DNA of 33,321 nucleotides from an uncultured Bacilli bacterium (GTDB taxonomy: Bacteria > Bacillota_I > Bacilli_A > RF39 > UBA660): NCBI GenBank assembly GCA_944331945.1, contig CALVJC010000067.1:1-33321 (forward strand). Direction: 5' to 3'. This document shows positions 1-8,700 of the stretch, piece after piece (within the stretch, counting starts at the first letter, position 1; every line of letters begins with the position of its first letter). The notes beneath the pieces are model-generated. The model saw only the letters and a program-made list of their open reading frames with translations. It was not told where the DNA came from and made no database searches. The position numbers and the translations under genes are program-made.

Positions 1-984
1 AGTGACACAGGAAGTAATACCTCGATTGGAACAAGTGCTTTTAATGAAAAATCGTTGGATCCAACTTATGTCGGATATATGTACCATGAAGATTTTAGCT
101 TGCACGAAACAGAAAATGAAATTAATAACTATTCTCAATTTATTCCGAATTTAAATTATTACTTTGGAACAGGGTATACTTTTGATGAAGAAAGTAAAAC
201 ATTTTCTATCACAGGAAGTACCTTTCAAGGGAATTGGTTAGAAGATCATGAAGAGATAATAAATAATTATTCTTATACTTGCTTGAGAACCACTTCAAAT
301 GGGACTTGCAATGTGATGATAAAAATAGAAGAATACAGAGATGATGATACTATGAGAGTAAAACCAATCTCTTATAGCTCGAATAGTTATGAAGGGACCT
401 TACAAAATACCACTGATTCAACGATTAAAACAAAGATAGATTCATGGTATGAAGAGAATCTTTTAAATCGAGCGGATGGAGAAGGAAGAAGCTATGCAGA
501 TTATTTAAGCGATGAAGTATTTTGTAATGACCGGAGTTTACATAGTGGATCAGGATATTTATTATCACCTAGCAGCTTGTTTAGCTCATATAACCGAATA
601 TATACTCAAAAAACGCCTTCATTAAAATGTAGTCAAGCACTTGATCGGTTTACGGTTGATAGTAGTAGGGGAAATGGATCGCTAGATTACCCGATTGGAC
701 TAATTACGGCAGATGAAGTATCAATGGCCGGGGGAGTATATAATGTTGCCAATACAAGTTATTATCTATACACTGGAGAAAACTATTGGACGATGTCAGC
801 GTCTATATTTTCTCCTTCTGATACTAGGGTTCATGCATTTCATGTGGACTCTTTAGGATACCTGGGCGTTTGGGATTATTTGGCAAATTCCTACAACGTA
901 CGTCCTGTCATTAACCTATCCCCTAATATCCAAATCACAAGCGGAGATGGGACAGCCATAAATCCTTTTGTCGTAAATTTTTAG
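1..984 (+). CDS. Partial surface/pseudopilin-like protein (3' end only)
   Basis: The reading frame is open from the first base to a TAG at 982-984, so the 5' end lies outside the window; a TTG at 55 is an internal codon, not a credible start. The visible 327 residues have no membrane segment, are rich in Ser, Thr, Asn and Tyr, and contain a few cysteines (two in a C-x8-C pair), which fits a secreted protein. The tail has the pattern YWTMS, then VRPVINLSPN, then SGDGTAINPFVV. This matches the C-terminal signature I associate with DUF6273/FGE-like domains attached to prepilin-type N-termini in gut Firmicutes. The assignment is by motif memory only; the decisive N-terminus (signal peptide or prepilin leader) is not in the window. 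No clear terminator follows it. Confidence 0.5.
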   Translation, partial: SDTGSNTSIGTSAFNEKSLDPTYVGYMYHEDFSLHETENEINNYSQFIPNLNYYFGTGYTFDEESKTFSITGSTFQGNWLEDHEEIINNYSYTCLRTTSNGTCNVMIKIEEYRDDDTMRVKPISYSSNSYEGTLQNTTDSTIKTKIDSWYEENLLNRADGEGRSYADYLSDEVFCNDRSLHSGSGYLLSPSSLFSSYNRIYTQKTPSLKCSQALDRFTVDSSRGNGSLDYPIGLITADEVSMAGGVYNVANTSYYLYTGENYWTMSASIFSPSDTRVHAFHVDSLGYLGVWDYLANSYNVRPVINLSPNIQITSGDGTAINPFVVNF

Positions 985-1007
985 TTTTCCTTTCTTTTCC
1001 TCCATAA

Positions 1008-1036
1008 TTGTCAAGTGACCGATTTTGTGTTATATT
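1008..1036 (+). promoter_or_regulatory. Promoter of rluB
   Basis: TTGTCA (1008-1013), 17-base spacer, TATATT (1031-1036), with a TGT extended -10 at 1028-1030. It lies 37 bases before the rluB start, giving a short leader. Confidence 0.75.
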
Positions 1037-1072
1037 CTATAAGAAGAAAAGGACGAGTAAGGAGAGAAGAAA

Positions 1073-1810
1073 ATGAAGCGCTTACAGAAAGCTATTGCGG
1101 AAGCTGGAATCACTTCCCGAAGAAAAGCAGAAGAGTTAATCAAAGAAGGAAAAGTAAAAGTAAATGGGAATTTGATCCAAGAATTAGGCTATAAAGTAGA
1201 CGAAAAAGATCGAATTGAAGTAAATGGAATGCCCATTACAAATGAGAAAAAAGTCTATTTCTTATTAAATAAACCGAGAGGAATCATCACAAGTGTTTCC
1301 GATGAAAAGAGTAGGAAAACCGTTGTTGATTTAATTCCTTGCCAGGAACGAATTTATCCTGTTGGACGCTTAGATTATGATACAACAGGAGTCCTATTAT
1401 TAACGAATGATGGAGAATTTACAAATATTTTAATGCATCCTTCCAATAAAATAGAAAAAGTTTATATGGCTAAAATCAAAGGCCTAGTCAAAGGAGATGC
1501 CATAAAAACATTAAAACAAGGCGTTATATTAGAAGGTCAAAAAGTAAAAGCAGAACATATTAAACTAAGAAAAACGGATCCAAAAACAAATACTTCGATG
1601 GTAGAAATAACCATTCATGAAGGAAAAAATCATCAAGTGAAAAAAATGTTTGAAAGTGTTGGATATCAAGTATTGAAATTAAAAAGAGAACGTGTCGCTT
1701 TCTTTGATTTAAAAGGCTTAAAGAGTGGGGAATATCGTTCTTTAACGCCGAAGGAAGTAGCGAAAGTTTATGCCTTAAGTTCCAAGAGGCCAAAGTATGA
1801 AACCAAATAG
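1073..1810 (+). CDS. rluB: 23S rRNA pseudouridine synthase, RluB/RsuA family
   Basis: This 245-residue protein starts with an S4 RNA-binding domain (about residues 1-60, beginning MKRLQKAIAEAGITSRRKAE). The RsuA/RluB-type catalytic domain follows, with the motif GRLDYDTTG; Asp101 is the expected catalytic aspartate. The tail has the conserved EGKNHQVKKMFE block. Family members isomerise uridine to pseudouridine, RluB in 23S rRNA helix 89 and RsuA in 16S rRNA; RluB is favoured because it is the common Bacillota member (YpuL-like), but the exact target is inferred. The start is supported by AAGGAG at 1059-1064, eight bases upstream, and a good promoter at 1008-1036. The 3' end overlaps the next gene by 14 bases, which suggests coupled translation. 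Confidence 0.9.
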   Translation: MKRLQKAIAEAGITSRRKAEELIKEGKVKVNGNLIQELGYKVDEKDRIEVNGMPITNEKKVYFLLNKPRGIITSVSDEKSRKTVVDLIPCQERIYPVGRLDYDTTGVLLLTNDGEFTNILMHPSNKIEKVYMAKIKGLVKGDAIKTLKQGVILEGQKVKAEHIKLRKTDPKTNTSMVEITIHEGKNHQVKKMFESVGYQVLKLKRERVAFFDLKGLKSGEYRSLTPKEVAKVYALSSKRPKYETK

Positions 1811-2138
1811 AGATATCATAACATTAATAATAGGAATTTTTTTCCTTTGGGTAGGAATAAATGCTATATTAAGTATAGAAGAGATAGAGTTCAAATTCTT
1901 TGCTTCGATCTTCACTTTTGTAGGTCTCTATCTTGTAACCATGCCATTTCTTCGCCGCTTTTCCTTTTACACTACCATAGAAAAATACTTTCCCTATATC
2001 ATTTCTCTAGCATTCCTTTTCTCCTTTGAACTAATACTTTGGAAAGAACCTTCTCAAAATATTCTTTCTATTCTTTTTACGATTCCCTTTTGGATTACCG
2101 TTTTATCCCGCTTTTTAAAAGAAATAAAAAAACAATAG
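1797..2138 (+). CDS. Small four-helix membrane protein, unknown function
   Basis: This 113-residue protein has four predicted membrane helices, at about residues 7-25, 34-52, 64-82 and 89-107, with a short basic tail (RFLKEIKKQ). I do not recognise the family. It overlaps the end of rluB by 14 bases in another frame and has no promoter of its own, so it is read from the rluB transcript. The stop codon sits in the left arm of the terminator at 2131-2160. It could also be a poorly conserved lineage-specific protein; the ORF is credible because of the overlap, the helix spacing and the terminator position. Confidence 0.7.
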   Translation: MKPNRDIITLIIGIFFLWVGINAILSIEEIEFKFFASIFTFVGLYLVTMPFLRRFSFYTTIEKYFPYIISLAFLFSFELILWKEPSQNILSILFTIPFWITVLSRFLKEIKKQ

Positions 2139-2160
2139 CAGTTAATTCTATTGTTTTTTT
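2131..2160. terminator. Bidirectional intrinsic terminator
   Basis: AACAATAG (2131-2138) pairs with CTATTGTT (2148-2155) around a nine-base loop. It is followed by a T-run on the plus strand and, because of the A-run before it, also on the minus strand. It separates the convergent rluB transcript and ferredoxin gene. Confidence 0.8.
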
Positions 2161-2166
2161 CATGCT

Positions 2167-2358
2167 TTATTCTTCTACTAAAATAGCACCAGTAGGGCAA
2201 GAATCTGCAGCATCCCGAACTTCATCTTTATTTTCTTCTTTGACATCCTCTGTCTTAGCTTCACTAAGTCCTTCGTCATTTAATTCAAATACTTCAGAAC
2301 AAATCGCTGCACAAGCGCCACATCCGATGCAAGCATCTTGATTTACTTTTACTTTCAT
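2167..2358 (-). CDS. Ferredoxin, single [4Fe-4S] type
   Basis: This 63-residue acidic protein carries C10-x2-C13-x2-C16 near the N-terminus and C54-P near the C-terminus, the ligand pattern of single-cluster [4Fe-4S] bacterial ferredoxins of the Bacillus/Thermotoga kind. A fifth cysteine, C20, is followed by Ser rather than the usual Pro. It is probably a low-potential one-electron carrier in the cytosol; a link to the glycyl-radical activase PflA encoded elsewhere in this window is possible but inferred. The start has a strong AGGAGGAG ribosome binding site about nine bases upstream on the minus strand. A TATAAT -10 (complement of 2382-2387) lies close upstream. Confidence 0.93.
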   Translation of the reverse strand: MKVKVNQDACIGCGACAAICSEVFELNDEGLSEAKTEDVKEENKDEVRDAADSCPTGAILVEE

Positions 2359-2381
2359 GAATGATATCTCCTCCTAACACC

Positions 2382-2387
2382 ATTATA
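2382..2387 (-). promoter_or_regulatory. -10 element of the ferredoxin gene
   Basis: The minus strand reads TATAAT here, 23 bases before the ferredoxin start. No good -35 hexamer is visible at 16-18 bases, so only the -10 is called. It shares the 109-base intergenic space with the divergent nfeD promoter. Confidence 0.5.
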
Positions 2388-2420
2388 GCGAATTTTATCA
2401 AAAAATAGAAGTCTAATCTA

Positions 2421-2449
2421 TTGTATCTTTTCCTTTTGTAACATATAAT
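2421..2449 (+). promoter_or_regulatory. Promoter of the nfeD-SPFH operon
   Basis: TTGTAT (2421-2426), 17-base spacer, TATAAT (2444-2449). The nfeD start follows 18 bases after the -10. Confidence 0.75.
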
Positions 2450-2467
2450 TGACTTAGGTGAAGGAAT

Positions 2468-2890
2468 ATGACCGTATTTTGGATGATCTTTTTTGTTATT
2501 TTAGTAGTAATAGAACTACTAACCATTAATTTAGTAACGATCTGGTTTGCGATAGGAGCTTTAATATCTGCCATTCTATCTTGCTTTAGCGATAACATTC
2601 TTCTAGAATTTATTGTCTTTGTTGTGGTAAGTGGCCTTTGCTTTCTTTTAACCAAACCACTCGTAAAAAAGATGAAGAAGAAGCCCAAAATACCTACCAA
2701 TTTAGACTCGATTATTGGAAAAACAGGGCGAGTGACGGAAGCCATAAACCCAAATGAAGTTGGGGAAGTGAAAGTGGCCGGAAAAAGATGGAGTGCCATC
2801 AGTAAGGAACCTCTTCCCGAAGATACCTTAGTCATTGTGAAAAAGATAACGGGTGTAAAAGTATTGGTAGAAAAGAAGGAGGAAAATTAA
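2468..2890 (+). CDS. nfeD: NfeD-family membrane protein
   Basis: This 140-residue protein has two or three hydrophobic helices in residues 1-65, then a basic linker (KPLVKKMKKKPK), then a soluble beta-rich domain from about residue 78. That domain has the pattern IGKTGRVTEAI...GEVKVAGKRWSA, typical of the NfeD OB-fold. Short NfeD proteins accompany SPFH proteins and are thought to help organise membrane microdomains. Here the SPFH gene starts two bases after the nfeD stop, the classical pairing. The start uses AGGTG at 2456-2460. The protein lacks the ClpP-like protease domain of long NfeD proteins, so no proteolytic role is suggested. Confidence 0.88.
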   Translation: MTVFWMIFFVILVVIELLTINLVTIWFAIGALISAILSCFSDNILLEFIVFVVVSGLCFLLTKPLVKKMKKKPKIPTNLDSIIGKTGRVTEAINPNEVGEVKVAGKRWSAISKEPLPEDTLVIVKKITGVKVLVEKKEEN

Positions 2891-2891
2891 T

Positions 2892-3788
2892 ATGTGGATA
2901 TGGGTTATTATTATTCTGATTGTTTTGTTAGCCGTTGCCGGAGTAAAAATTGTCTCTCAGGCGAAAGCGATGGTGATTGAGCGACTTGGATCTTACGATC
3001 GAACCATCGAAACAGGACCGCACTATGTCATTCCTATCATAGAACGCGTTGCAAGTGTAGTATCCTTAAAAGAAATTGTCAAAGACTTTGCACCGCAACC
3101 AGTGATTACGAAAGACAATGTCACCATGCAAATTGACACGGTAGTTTATTTTCAAATCACCGATCCAAAATTATATACTTATGGCGTTGAAAATCCCATC
3201 AGTGCTATTGAAAACTTAACCGCTACGACCTTGCGTAATATCATTGGAGACCTAGAACTAGATGAAACTCTAACCTCAAGAGATATCATTAATACAAAAA
3301 TGAGAGCCATTTTAGATGAGGCGACCGATGCCTGGGGAATCAAAGTCAATCGAGTAGAAGTCAAAAACATTTTACCACCTCGAGACATTCAAGAAGCGAT
3401 GGAAAAGCAAATGAGAGCGGAGCGAGAAAGAAGAGAATCGATTCTAAAAGCCGAAGGGGAAAAGAAAGCAGCCATCTTAATTGCCGAAGGAGAAAAAGAA
3501 AGTGCCATTTTACGTGCAGATGCCAAAAGAGAAGCGCAAATTAGGGAAGCAGATGGACAGGCTCAAGCAATCATGAAAGTGCAAGAAGCCACCGCGAAAG
3601 GTTTACAATACCTAAAAGAAGCGAACATGGATGATGCGGTCTTAAAATATAAAAGCTATGAAGCTTTAGTAAAAGTGTCCGAAGGAAGATCTACTAAGAT
3701 CATTATTCCAAGCGAACTTCAAAACCTCGCTACCATTGGCACTACGCTTAGTGAAACCATGAGACAATCGCCAAAAACAGACAAATAG
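2892..3788 (+). CDS. SPFH/stomatin-like (paraslipin) membrane protein
   Basis: This 298-residue protein has one N-terminal membrane segment (about residues 2-22) followed by an SPFH domain starting QAKAMVIERLGSYDRTIETG. The domain continues through a long Ala/Glu/Lys-rich helix (about residues 170-240) typical of stomatins and the QmcA/HflK group. The block QMRAERERRESILKAEGEK is a hallmark of the paraslipin subgroup. Such proteins form oligomeric scaffolds at the membrane and modulate other membrane proteins or proteases. It is co-transcribed with nfeD (one base between the genes; GGAGG ribosome binding site inside the end of nfeD). It is one of two unrelated SPFH genes in the window, the other being at 22828. 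Confidence 0.92.
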   Translation: MWIWVIIILIVLLAVAGVKIVSQAKAMVIERLGSYDRTIETGPHYVIPIIERVASVVSLKEIVKDFAPQPVITKDNVTMQIDTVVYFQITDPKLYTYGVENPISAIENLTATTLRNIIGDLELDETLTSRDIINTKMRAILDEATDAWGIKVNRVEVKNILPPRDIQEAMEKQMRAERERRESILKAEGEKKAAILIAEGEKESAILRADAKREAQIREADGQAQAIMKVQEATAKGLQYLKEANMDDAVLKYKSYEALVKVSEGRSTKIIIPSELQNLATIGTTLSETMRQSPKTDK

Positions 3789-3793
3789 AACAA

Positions 3794-3820
3794 GAAGTAG
3801 CATTCGCTACTTTTCATTTT
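3794..3820 (+). terminator. Intrinsic terminator after the SPFH gene
   Basis: AAGTAGC (3795-3801) pairs with GCTACTT (3806-3812) around a four-base loop, followed by an interrupted T-run (TTCATTTT). Confidence 0.65.
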
Positions 3821-3830
3821 GACTTGATTA

Positions 3831-3839
3831 TGGTATGAT
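3831..3839 (+). promoter_or_regulatory. Extended -10 for the tail-anchored protein gene
   Basis: TGG-TATGAT; the hexamer 17 bases upstream (TTTTCA, 3811-3816) is a weak -35. It lies 26 bases before the GTG start. Confidence 0.5.
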
Positions 3840-3865
3840 AAAATCATAGTAAAGTAGGTGATAGT

Positions 3866-4702
3866 GTGGCAAGCAGAATGCAAAGGTATGAAGAAGGCTC
3901 TATCAATAAAGGAACGAAAACGAGAACTTCTCGCAACCAGGAACTCTACCAAGATCTTGGCAAAACAGAAAAATATACAACCTTTACCGACGTTTCTAAA
4001 ATCGAAGCCATTGATTTAGAAGAAGCCAAAAAAAATTATCATACGCGTGAAGGATATCATCAAGTAAGAGAATATGACTTTTTAGAAGAAAAACCAAAAG
4101 TAAAAAAAGATTTAGAAGAGTTTAATTATCTTTATGCAACCGAAGAAAAGAAAAATTATGACTTAAACGAAGTCTTAAAAGAAGCGAGAGAATTAAGAGA
4201 AAAAGATGAACTAGAAAGAAAGAGAAAATTACATAACGAAAAGTATAATATTTTAGAAAGCAGCAGAGAGGATTTAGAGCGCTTTAAACAAGAAGTAAAA
4301 AAAACGATCAAACCCGTAGAAAACGAAAAAGAATTAGAAGAATTAATTCATACAATTACCTCAAAAGAAGTACGAGAAAAGATTGATCAAGCACAAGAGA
4401 AAAGCCTTTTAAGTGATCTCATGGCCACAAGTAACCTAGAAGAAGTGGTGCAACCTATCACGGCAAAAATAGAAAAAATAGAGAAGAAAGAAGAGCCAAA
4501 AGAAATAGAAAACACCATTGCCAAAGAAATTGATAAATCTTTTTATACCAAATCTTTAGATCTTTCTGAAGAAGACTTTGATCTAGAAGAAACGGAAGTC
4601 CAAAAAACACCAGTCATCTTAACGATTTTAAAATTAATTCTTTCCATTGCTATTATAGTAGCTGTGGGCTTTGGCGTTTACTATTTTGTTATGCATTATT
4701 AA
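3866..4702 (+). CDS. Charged coiled-coil protein with C-terminal membrane anchor
   Basis: I do not recognise this 278-residue protein. It is almost entirely Glu/Lys/Arg-rich and probably coiled-coil from about residue 50 to 240, with a single hydrophobic segment at about 250-275 and only three residues (MHY) after it. That makes it a tail-anchored protein with its bulk in the cytoplasm. Translation starts at GTG 3866; the AGGTG at 3856-3860 supports it, and ATG codons downstream lack a ribosome binding site. It is monocistronic, with its own extended -10 and a strong terminator at 4704-4727. The topology recalls divisome or envelope scaffolds (EzrA has the opposite anchor), but no homology is claimed. 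Confidence 0.75.
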   Translation: MASRMQRYEEGSINKGTKTRTSRNQELYQDLGKTEKYTTFTDVSKIEAIDLEEAKKNYHTREGYHQVREYDFLEEKPKVKKDLEEFNYLYATEEKKNYDLNEVLKEARELREKDELERKRKLHNEKYNILESSREDLERFKQEVKKTIKPVENEKELEELIHTITSKEVREKIDQAQEKSLLSDLMATSNLEEVVQPITAKIEKIEKKEEPKEIENTIAKEIDKSFYTKSLDLSEEDFDLEETEVQKTPVILTILKLILSIAIIVAVGFGVYYFVMHY

Positions 4703-4703
4703 T

Positions 4704-4727
4704 AAACTAGTGAAAAACTAGTTTTTT
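4704..4727 (+). terminator. Intrinsic terminator
   Basis: AAACTAG (4704-4710) pairs with CTAGTTT (4718-4724) and continues into a T-run. Confidence 0.8.
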
Positions 4728-4766
4728 CATGAAAAAATGGAAATTTCTTTCAAAAAAGTTTAAAAT

Positions 4767-4806
4767 AAAAATAGAACAAGGAAATGATAAAAAATGTTCT
4801 TTTTTC
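4767..4806 (+). terminator. Possible second hairpin/terminator before the polC operon
   Basis: AGAACA (4773-4778) pairs with TGTTCT (4795-4800), extended by an A-run/T-run across one mismatch and ending in six T. It may back up the terminator at 4704-4727. It also overlaps the far-upstream ATG at 4784, arguing against that start for the next gene. Confidence 0.45.
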
Positions 4807-4827
4807 GTGTCGAAGAAAAGGAAAGTG

Positions 4828-4836
4828 TGATATATT
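4828..4836 (+). promoter_or_regulatory. Extended -10 of the 279-residue gene / polC operon
   Basis: TGA-TATATT, 34 bases before the chosen ATG at 4871. No convincing -35 is seen. A transcript from here would exclude the ATG at 4784. Confidence 0.5.
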
Positions 4837-4870
4837 AGAACTAATAATGATAGTTTGGGGGAAAAAGGAA

Positions 4871-5710
4871 ATGCAATTGAAGTGGGAAATAAACGATTAT
4901 ATACTTATTTGGGAGCTCCTTTTTCGAGCATCTATATCCAAAGATGTCCAAAATTATAAACAAAAACTGTGGAAAAATTATAAACATAGTTATAATGCCT
5001 TAACCAAAGAAAAAGGGGTCATTTTAAAAGAACCAAAGAACTATATTCCAAACGATGATACCATCTTTGATATTGTTCGAAACTCCGAATTATATCAAGA
5101 ATTAAAACAAGAAACCGAAGATTATAAGAACCATTTTTTAAAATGTTATGAAGAAGAAAAGAAAAATATGGAAAAAGAACTAAAACAAATTATCCGTTTG
5201 GAATTAAATCCTTGTCATATATTATTACTACATCCAAAATTAGATATTATCGAAATCAAAACAGGTGCCGAATATTTTATTCTTTGGGGTAGAAGAAAAG
5301 ATGAACAAGACTATAAAATGGCTCTATTAAATTTAATTCATATTATTCTAGCAAAAAAATTAGAAAAAAGTCAGCCAGAATATAAGGAATACCAAGAAAT
5401 TGTTCAAGCCATTATTGAATTAGCCATTGACAATGAATTAGCGACGAGAATCTTAAAGAAAAGTTGTTACTTAAAAGGCGATCATTCTCTATCCTTTTTA
5501 AAAAAACAAATTTATCCTTACTGGTTAATGTATGTCGGCTATACCAAAGAAGAAATGAAAACCTGTATGATTCGTGATAATTTACCTTTTGATTTAGAGG
5601 CCTATAACTATGAAAGGGAATTGAAAAATTTTGATCTGTATCAATTTATTCGTTTTTGCATTCGACATCAAAGAAATATTTTAAAAATTAATGAACTAGA
5701 AATTATTTAA
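4871..5710 (+). CDS. Conserved-looking protein of unknown function, upstream of polC
   Basis: This 279-residue soluble protein is helix-rich and has no membrane segment; I do not recognise it. Striking blocks are ELAIDNELATRIL, YLKGDHSLSFLKKQIYPYW and LMYVGYTKEEM, which read like a conserved core rather than a random ORF. The frame stays open further upstream (ATG at 4784 and 4847). I chose 4871 because a GGGGGA ribosome binding site (4857-4862) precedes it and the promoter-like element at 4828-4836 lies downstream of 4784. It ends 20 bases before the polC start, so the two are probably co-transcribed. A role in replication or repair is only suggested by that neighbour. Confidence 0.75.
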   Translation: MQLKWEINDYILIWELLFRASISKDVQNYKQKLWKNYKHSYNALTKEKGVILKEPKNYIPNDDTIFDIVRNSELYQELKQETEDYKNHFLKCYEEEKKNMEKELKQIIRLELNPCHILLLHPKLDIIEIKTGAEYFILWGRRKDEQDYKMALLNLIHIILAKKLEKSQPEYKEYQEIVQAIIELAIDNELATRILKKSCYLKGDHSLSFLKKQIYPYWLMYVGYTKEEMKTCMIRDNLPFDLEAYNYERELKNFDLYQFIRFCIRHQRNILKINELEII

Positions 5711-5730
5711 ACAAGATGGAGGTTAGTATT

Positions 5731-8700
5731 ATGGAAGAAAAAATAAAAAAATTAATCGACAAACTACAATTATCTCTAGAAAATTCTTCCTATTTCAAAG
5801 AGGCAAAACTAGAAAAAGTGATCATAAATAGCAGAACCCTAGCCTTTGATATTATGATACAACTAGAAGAATACTTACCAATCGAAGCTTTAGAAGAAAT
5901 CGAGGAAAAGAAGCATTATCTATCATCTCAAGTAACCTTTCATTATCAAGTAAGAAAAGAAAATCCATCACTTCTATTAAATTATTTTCCTTATCTCTTA
6001 GAACGTTTAAAAGAACAAGAAAAAATTACCATCAAAGAAATTTATCAAGATGCCCTTGTTTTAGAAGAGGACGAATTAAAACTACAAGCCACCAATAAAA
6101 AAGAAGAAGAAAAACTATTAGAAATTGCCAAAGAAGTCAATGAATTTTATCAGCTTTTGGGATATCACGAATATATTCCAGTTGTTTTAAAAGAAGATAA
6201 CTCTATTTTAAGTGAAATTAATCAAGAATTACAGAATGCAGTTATTGAAATTCCGATGAAACAAGAACCAAAAAAAGAAGAAAAACCTAAATATACAAGG
6301 GCACCGAAATCAACCGAAGAAGGCTGTGTTTTAGGAAGAAGTTTTAAAGAAGCACCAATAAAAATGAGTATGATTGCTGGCGAAGATAATAATGTCGTCG
6401 TAGATGCTTATGTTTTTGGGGTAGACTACTTTGAATCTAGCAAAAGTGACTTTAAAATTATCACTTTAAAAGTTACGGATGAAACCGATAGTATTTATTG
6501 CAAAGTATTCGTCAAAGATAATGAGGAATATAATAGACTTTGTAAAGAACTAAAGGTAGGAAAAAATTTCCGTATACGAGGTTATATCAAAAATGATGCT
6601 TTTGCCAAAGAATTAGTTCTAAATGCCCGAGATATTATGCCCTTAGAAAAAGCCAAAGAAGAAAGAAAAGATCTGGAAGAAGAAAAGCGAGTGGAACTTC
6701 ATACCCATACCAAAATGAGTCAAATGGATGGAGTGGTTGATGAAGTCACATTGGTAAAACAAGCGATAAAATGGGGGCATAAAGGAATTGCTATTACCGA
6801 TCACAATGGTGCGCAAGCATTTCCTCATGTCTATAATTTTGTAAGAGATTATAATAAAGGCTTAAAAGAAGAGGAGGAACCTTTTAAGGTCATTTATGGA
6901 ACCGAACTAACCATGGTAGATGATGAAGTGGATATTATCATTCGTCCCAATGATCATAAACTATTAGATGAAACCTATGTTGTCTTTGACTTTGAAACAA
7001 CAGGCTTTAATGCTGGAGGTGCTGACTCCATTATTGAAATTGGTGCTGTTAAAATGTGTCATGGTGAAATATTAGAAAAATATGATGAATTGATTAATCC
7101 AGGAAGACCTCTTCCTCAAAAAATCGTTGATGTTACCAATATTACCGATCAAATGCTAGAAGGGAAAGACAACGAAGAAAACGCCATTAAAAGATTCATT
7201 GCTTGGTTTGGTGATTTACCCATGGTTGCACACAACGCCAAATTTGATGTTTCTTTCTTAGAGATGGCTTATCAAAAATATGGGCTCGGTGAATTTAAAA
7301 ATCCCGTGATTGATACCCTAGAACTTTCAAGGACCTTAGATAATAACTATGCTAGACATGGCTTATCCGCTTTAGTAAAACGTTATAATGTACCTTGGGA
7401 TGAATCTGCTCACCACCGTGGAGATTATGATGCCGAAGGAACGGCCTTAGTTCTTTATAAAATGCTTGAAAAACTAGACTCTCGTAATATTGAAACGATG
7501 ACAGATTTAAGTCAAATGGTTTCAACCGATGAAATGTATAAATATGGTAATACGCATCATATTAATCTTTTAACCCTAAATAAGAAGGGATTAAAAAATC
7601 TCTTTAAAATTATTAGTTATGCCAATACCAATTACCTATATAAAACCCCAAGAATCCCAAGAAGTGTCTTGAATAAACATCGTGAAGGACTCTTAGTCGG
7701 AAGTGGTTGTTATGAAAGTGAAATCTTTCAACAAGCCAAAAGTAAGAGTGAAGAAGAATTATCCAACTTAATTCGTTTCTATGACTATATTGAGGTACAA
7801 CCACCAGAATGTTACGATCACTTAATTCAAAGTGGAGACTTTGGAAATGAAAAAGAACTTCTTGCTCACTTGGAAAAGATTATCCGAACCACCGAAGAAG
7901 CGGGAAAATTTATCGTCGCCACAGGAGATGTTCATCACTTAACAAGAGAAGATAAAATATATCGTGAAATTATTGTCAATCAAAAAGTACCTGGAGGAGG
8001 AAGACATCCTCTCGCCCGGAATGGTATTACGGAAATTCCATCGAATCACTTTCGAACAACAACCGAGATGTTAGAAGATTTCTCTTTCTTGGATGAAGAA
8101 ACAAGAAGAAGAATCGTTATCGAAAACCCCCATAAAATATTGGATATGGTAGATATTATTGAAGTCATTATTGAAACTGGAGGAATTCCTTTTTCACCTA
8201 AAATTGATCACAGTGTGGAAACCGTAACCGAATTAGTCTTTGGAAAAGCTTCCAGCTGGTATGGAGATCCCCTTCCTCATAATATTGAAGAGCGAATTAG
8301 CAAAGAGCTTTATGGAGATGGTATTTTTGATGCTATTAAAGAAGAAGCCAAAGAGGAAAATCTGAAAGAGGAACAATACGAAGATGAAATCTTTAAACGA
8401 CTTCATAAGACTTTATTGCAAGGCTTTGATGCTGTCAAAGATAAAATTCGGGAAAGTTTAAGACGAACAAACAAAGAAATGAGTGAAGAAGAAATCGAGA
8501 AAACACTCCCGAAAAAATTAGGTGGTGTCATTGGTGGAGGCTTTGACGTTATCTACTTAATCGCTCAAAAATTAGTAAAACATTCGAACGATGATGGTTA
8601 TATCGTTGGATCCCGTGGTTCCGTTGGTTCCAGCTTCGTAGCAACGATGATGGGAATTACCGAAGTAAATCCATTGCCAGCTCATTACTTATGTCGGAAT

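Noticed and set aside
2413..2835. 140-codon minus-strand ORF
   Set aside because: It is antisense to nfeD, which has a good promoter, ribosome binding site and recognisable family.
4784..4870. N-terminal extension of the 279-residue protein from ATG 4784
   Set aside because: The extension covers a terminator-like hairpin and a promoter -10, and it has a poor ribosome binding site compared with ATG 4871.
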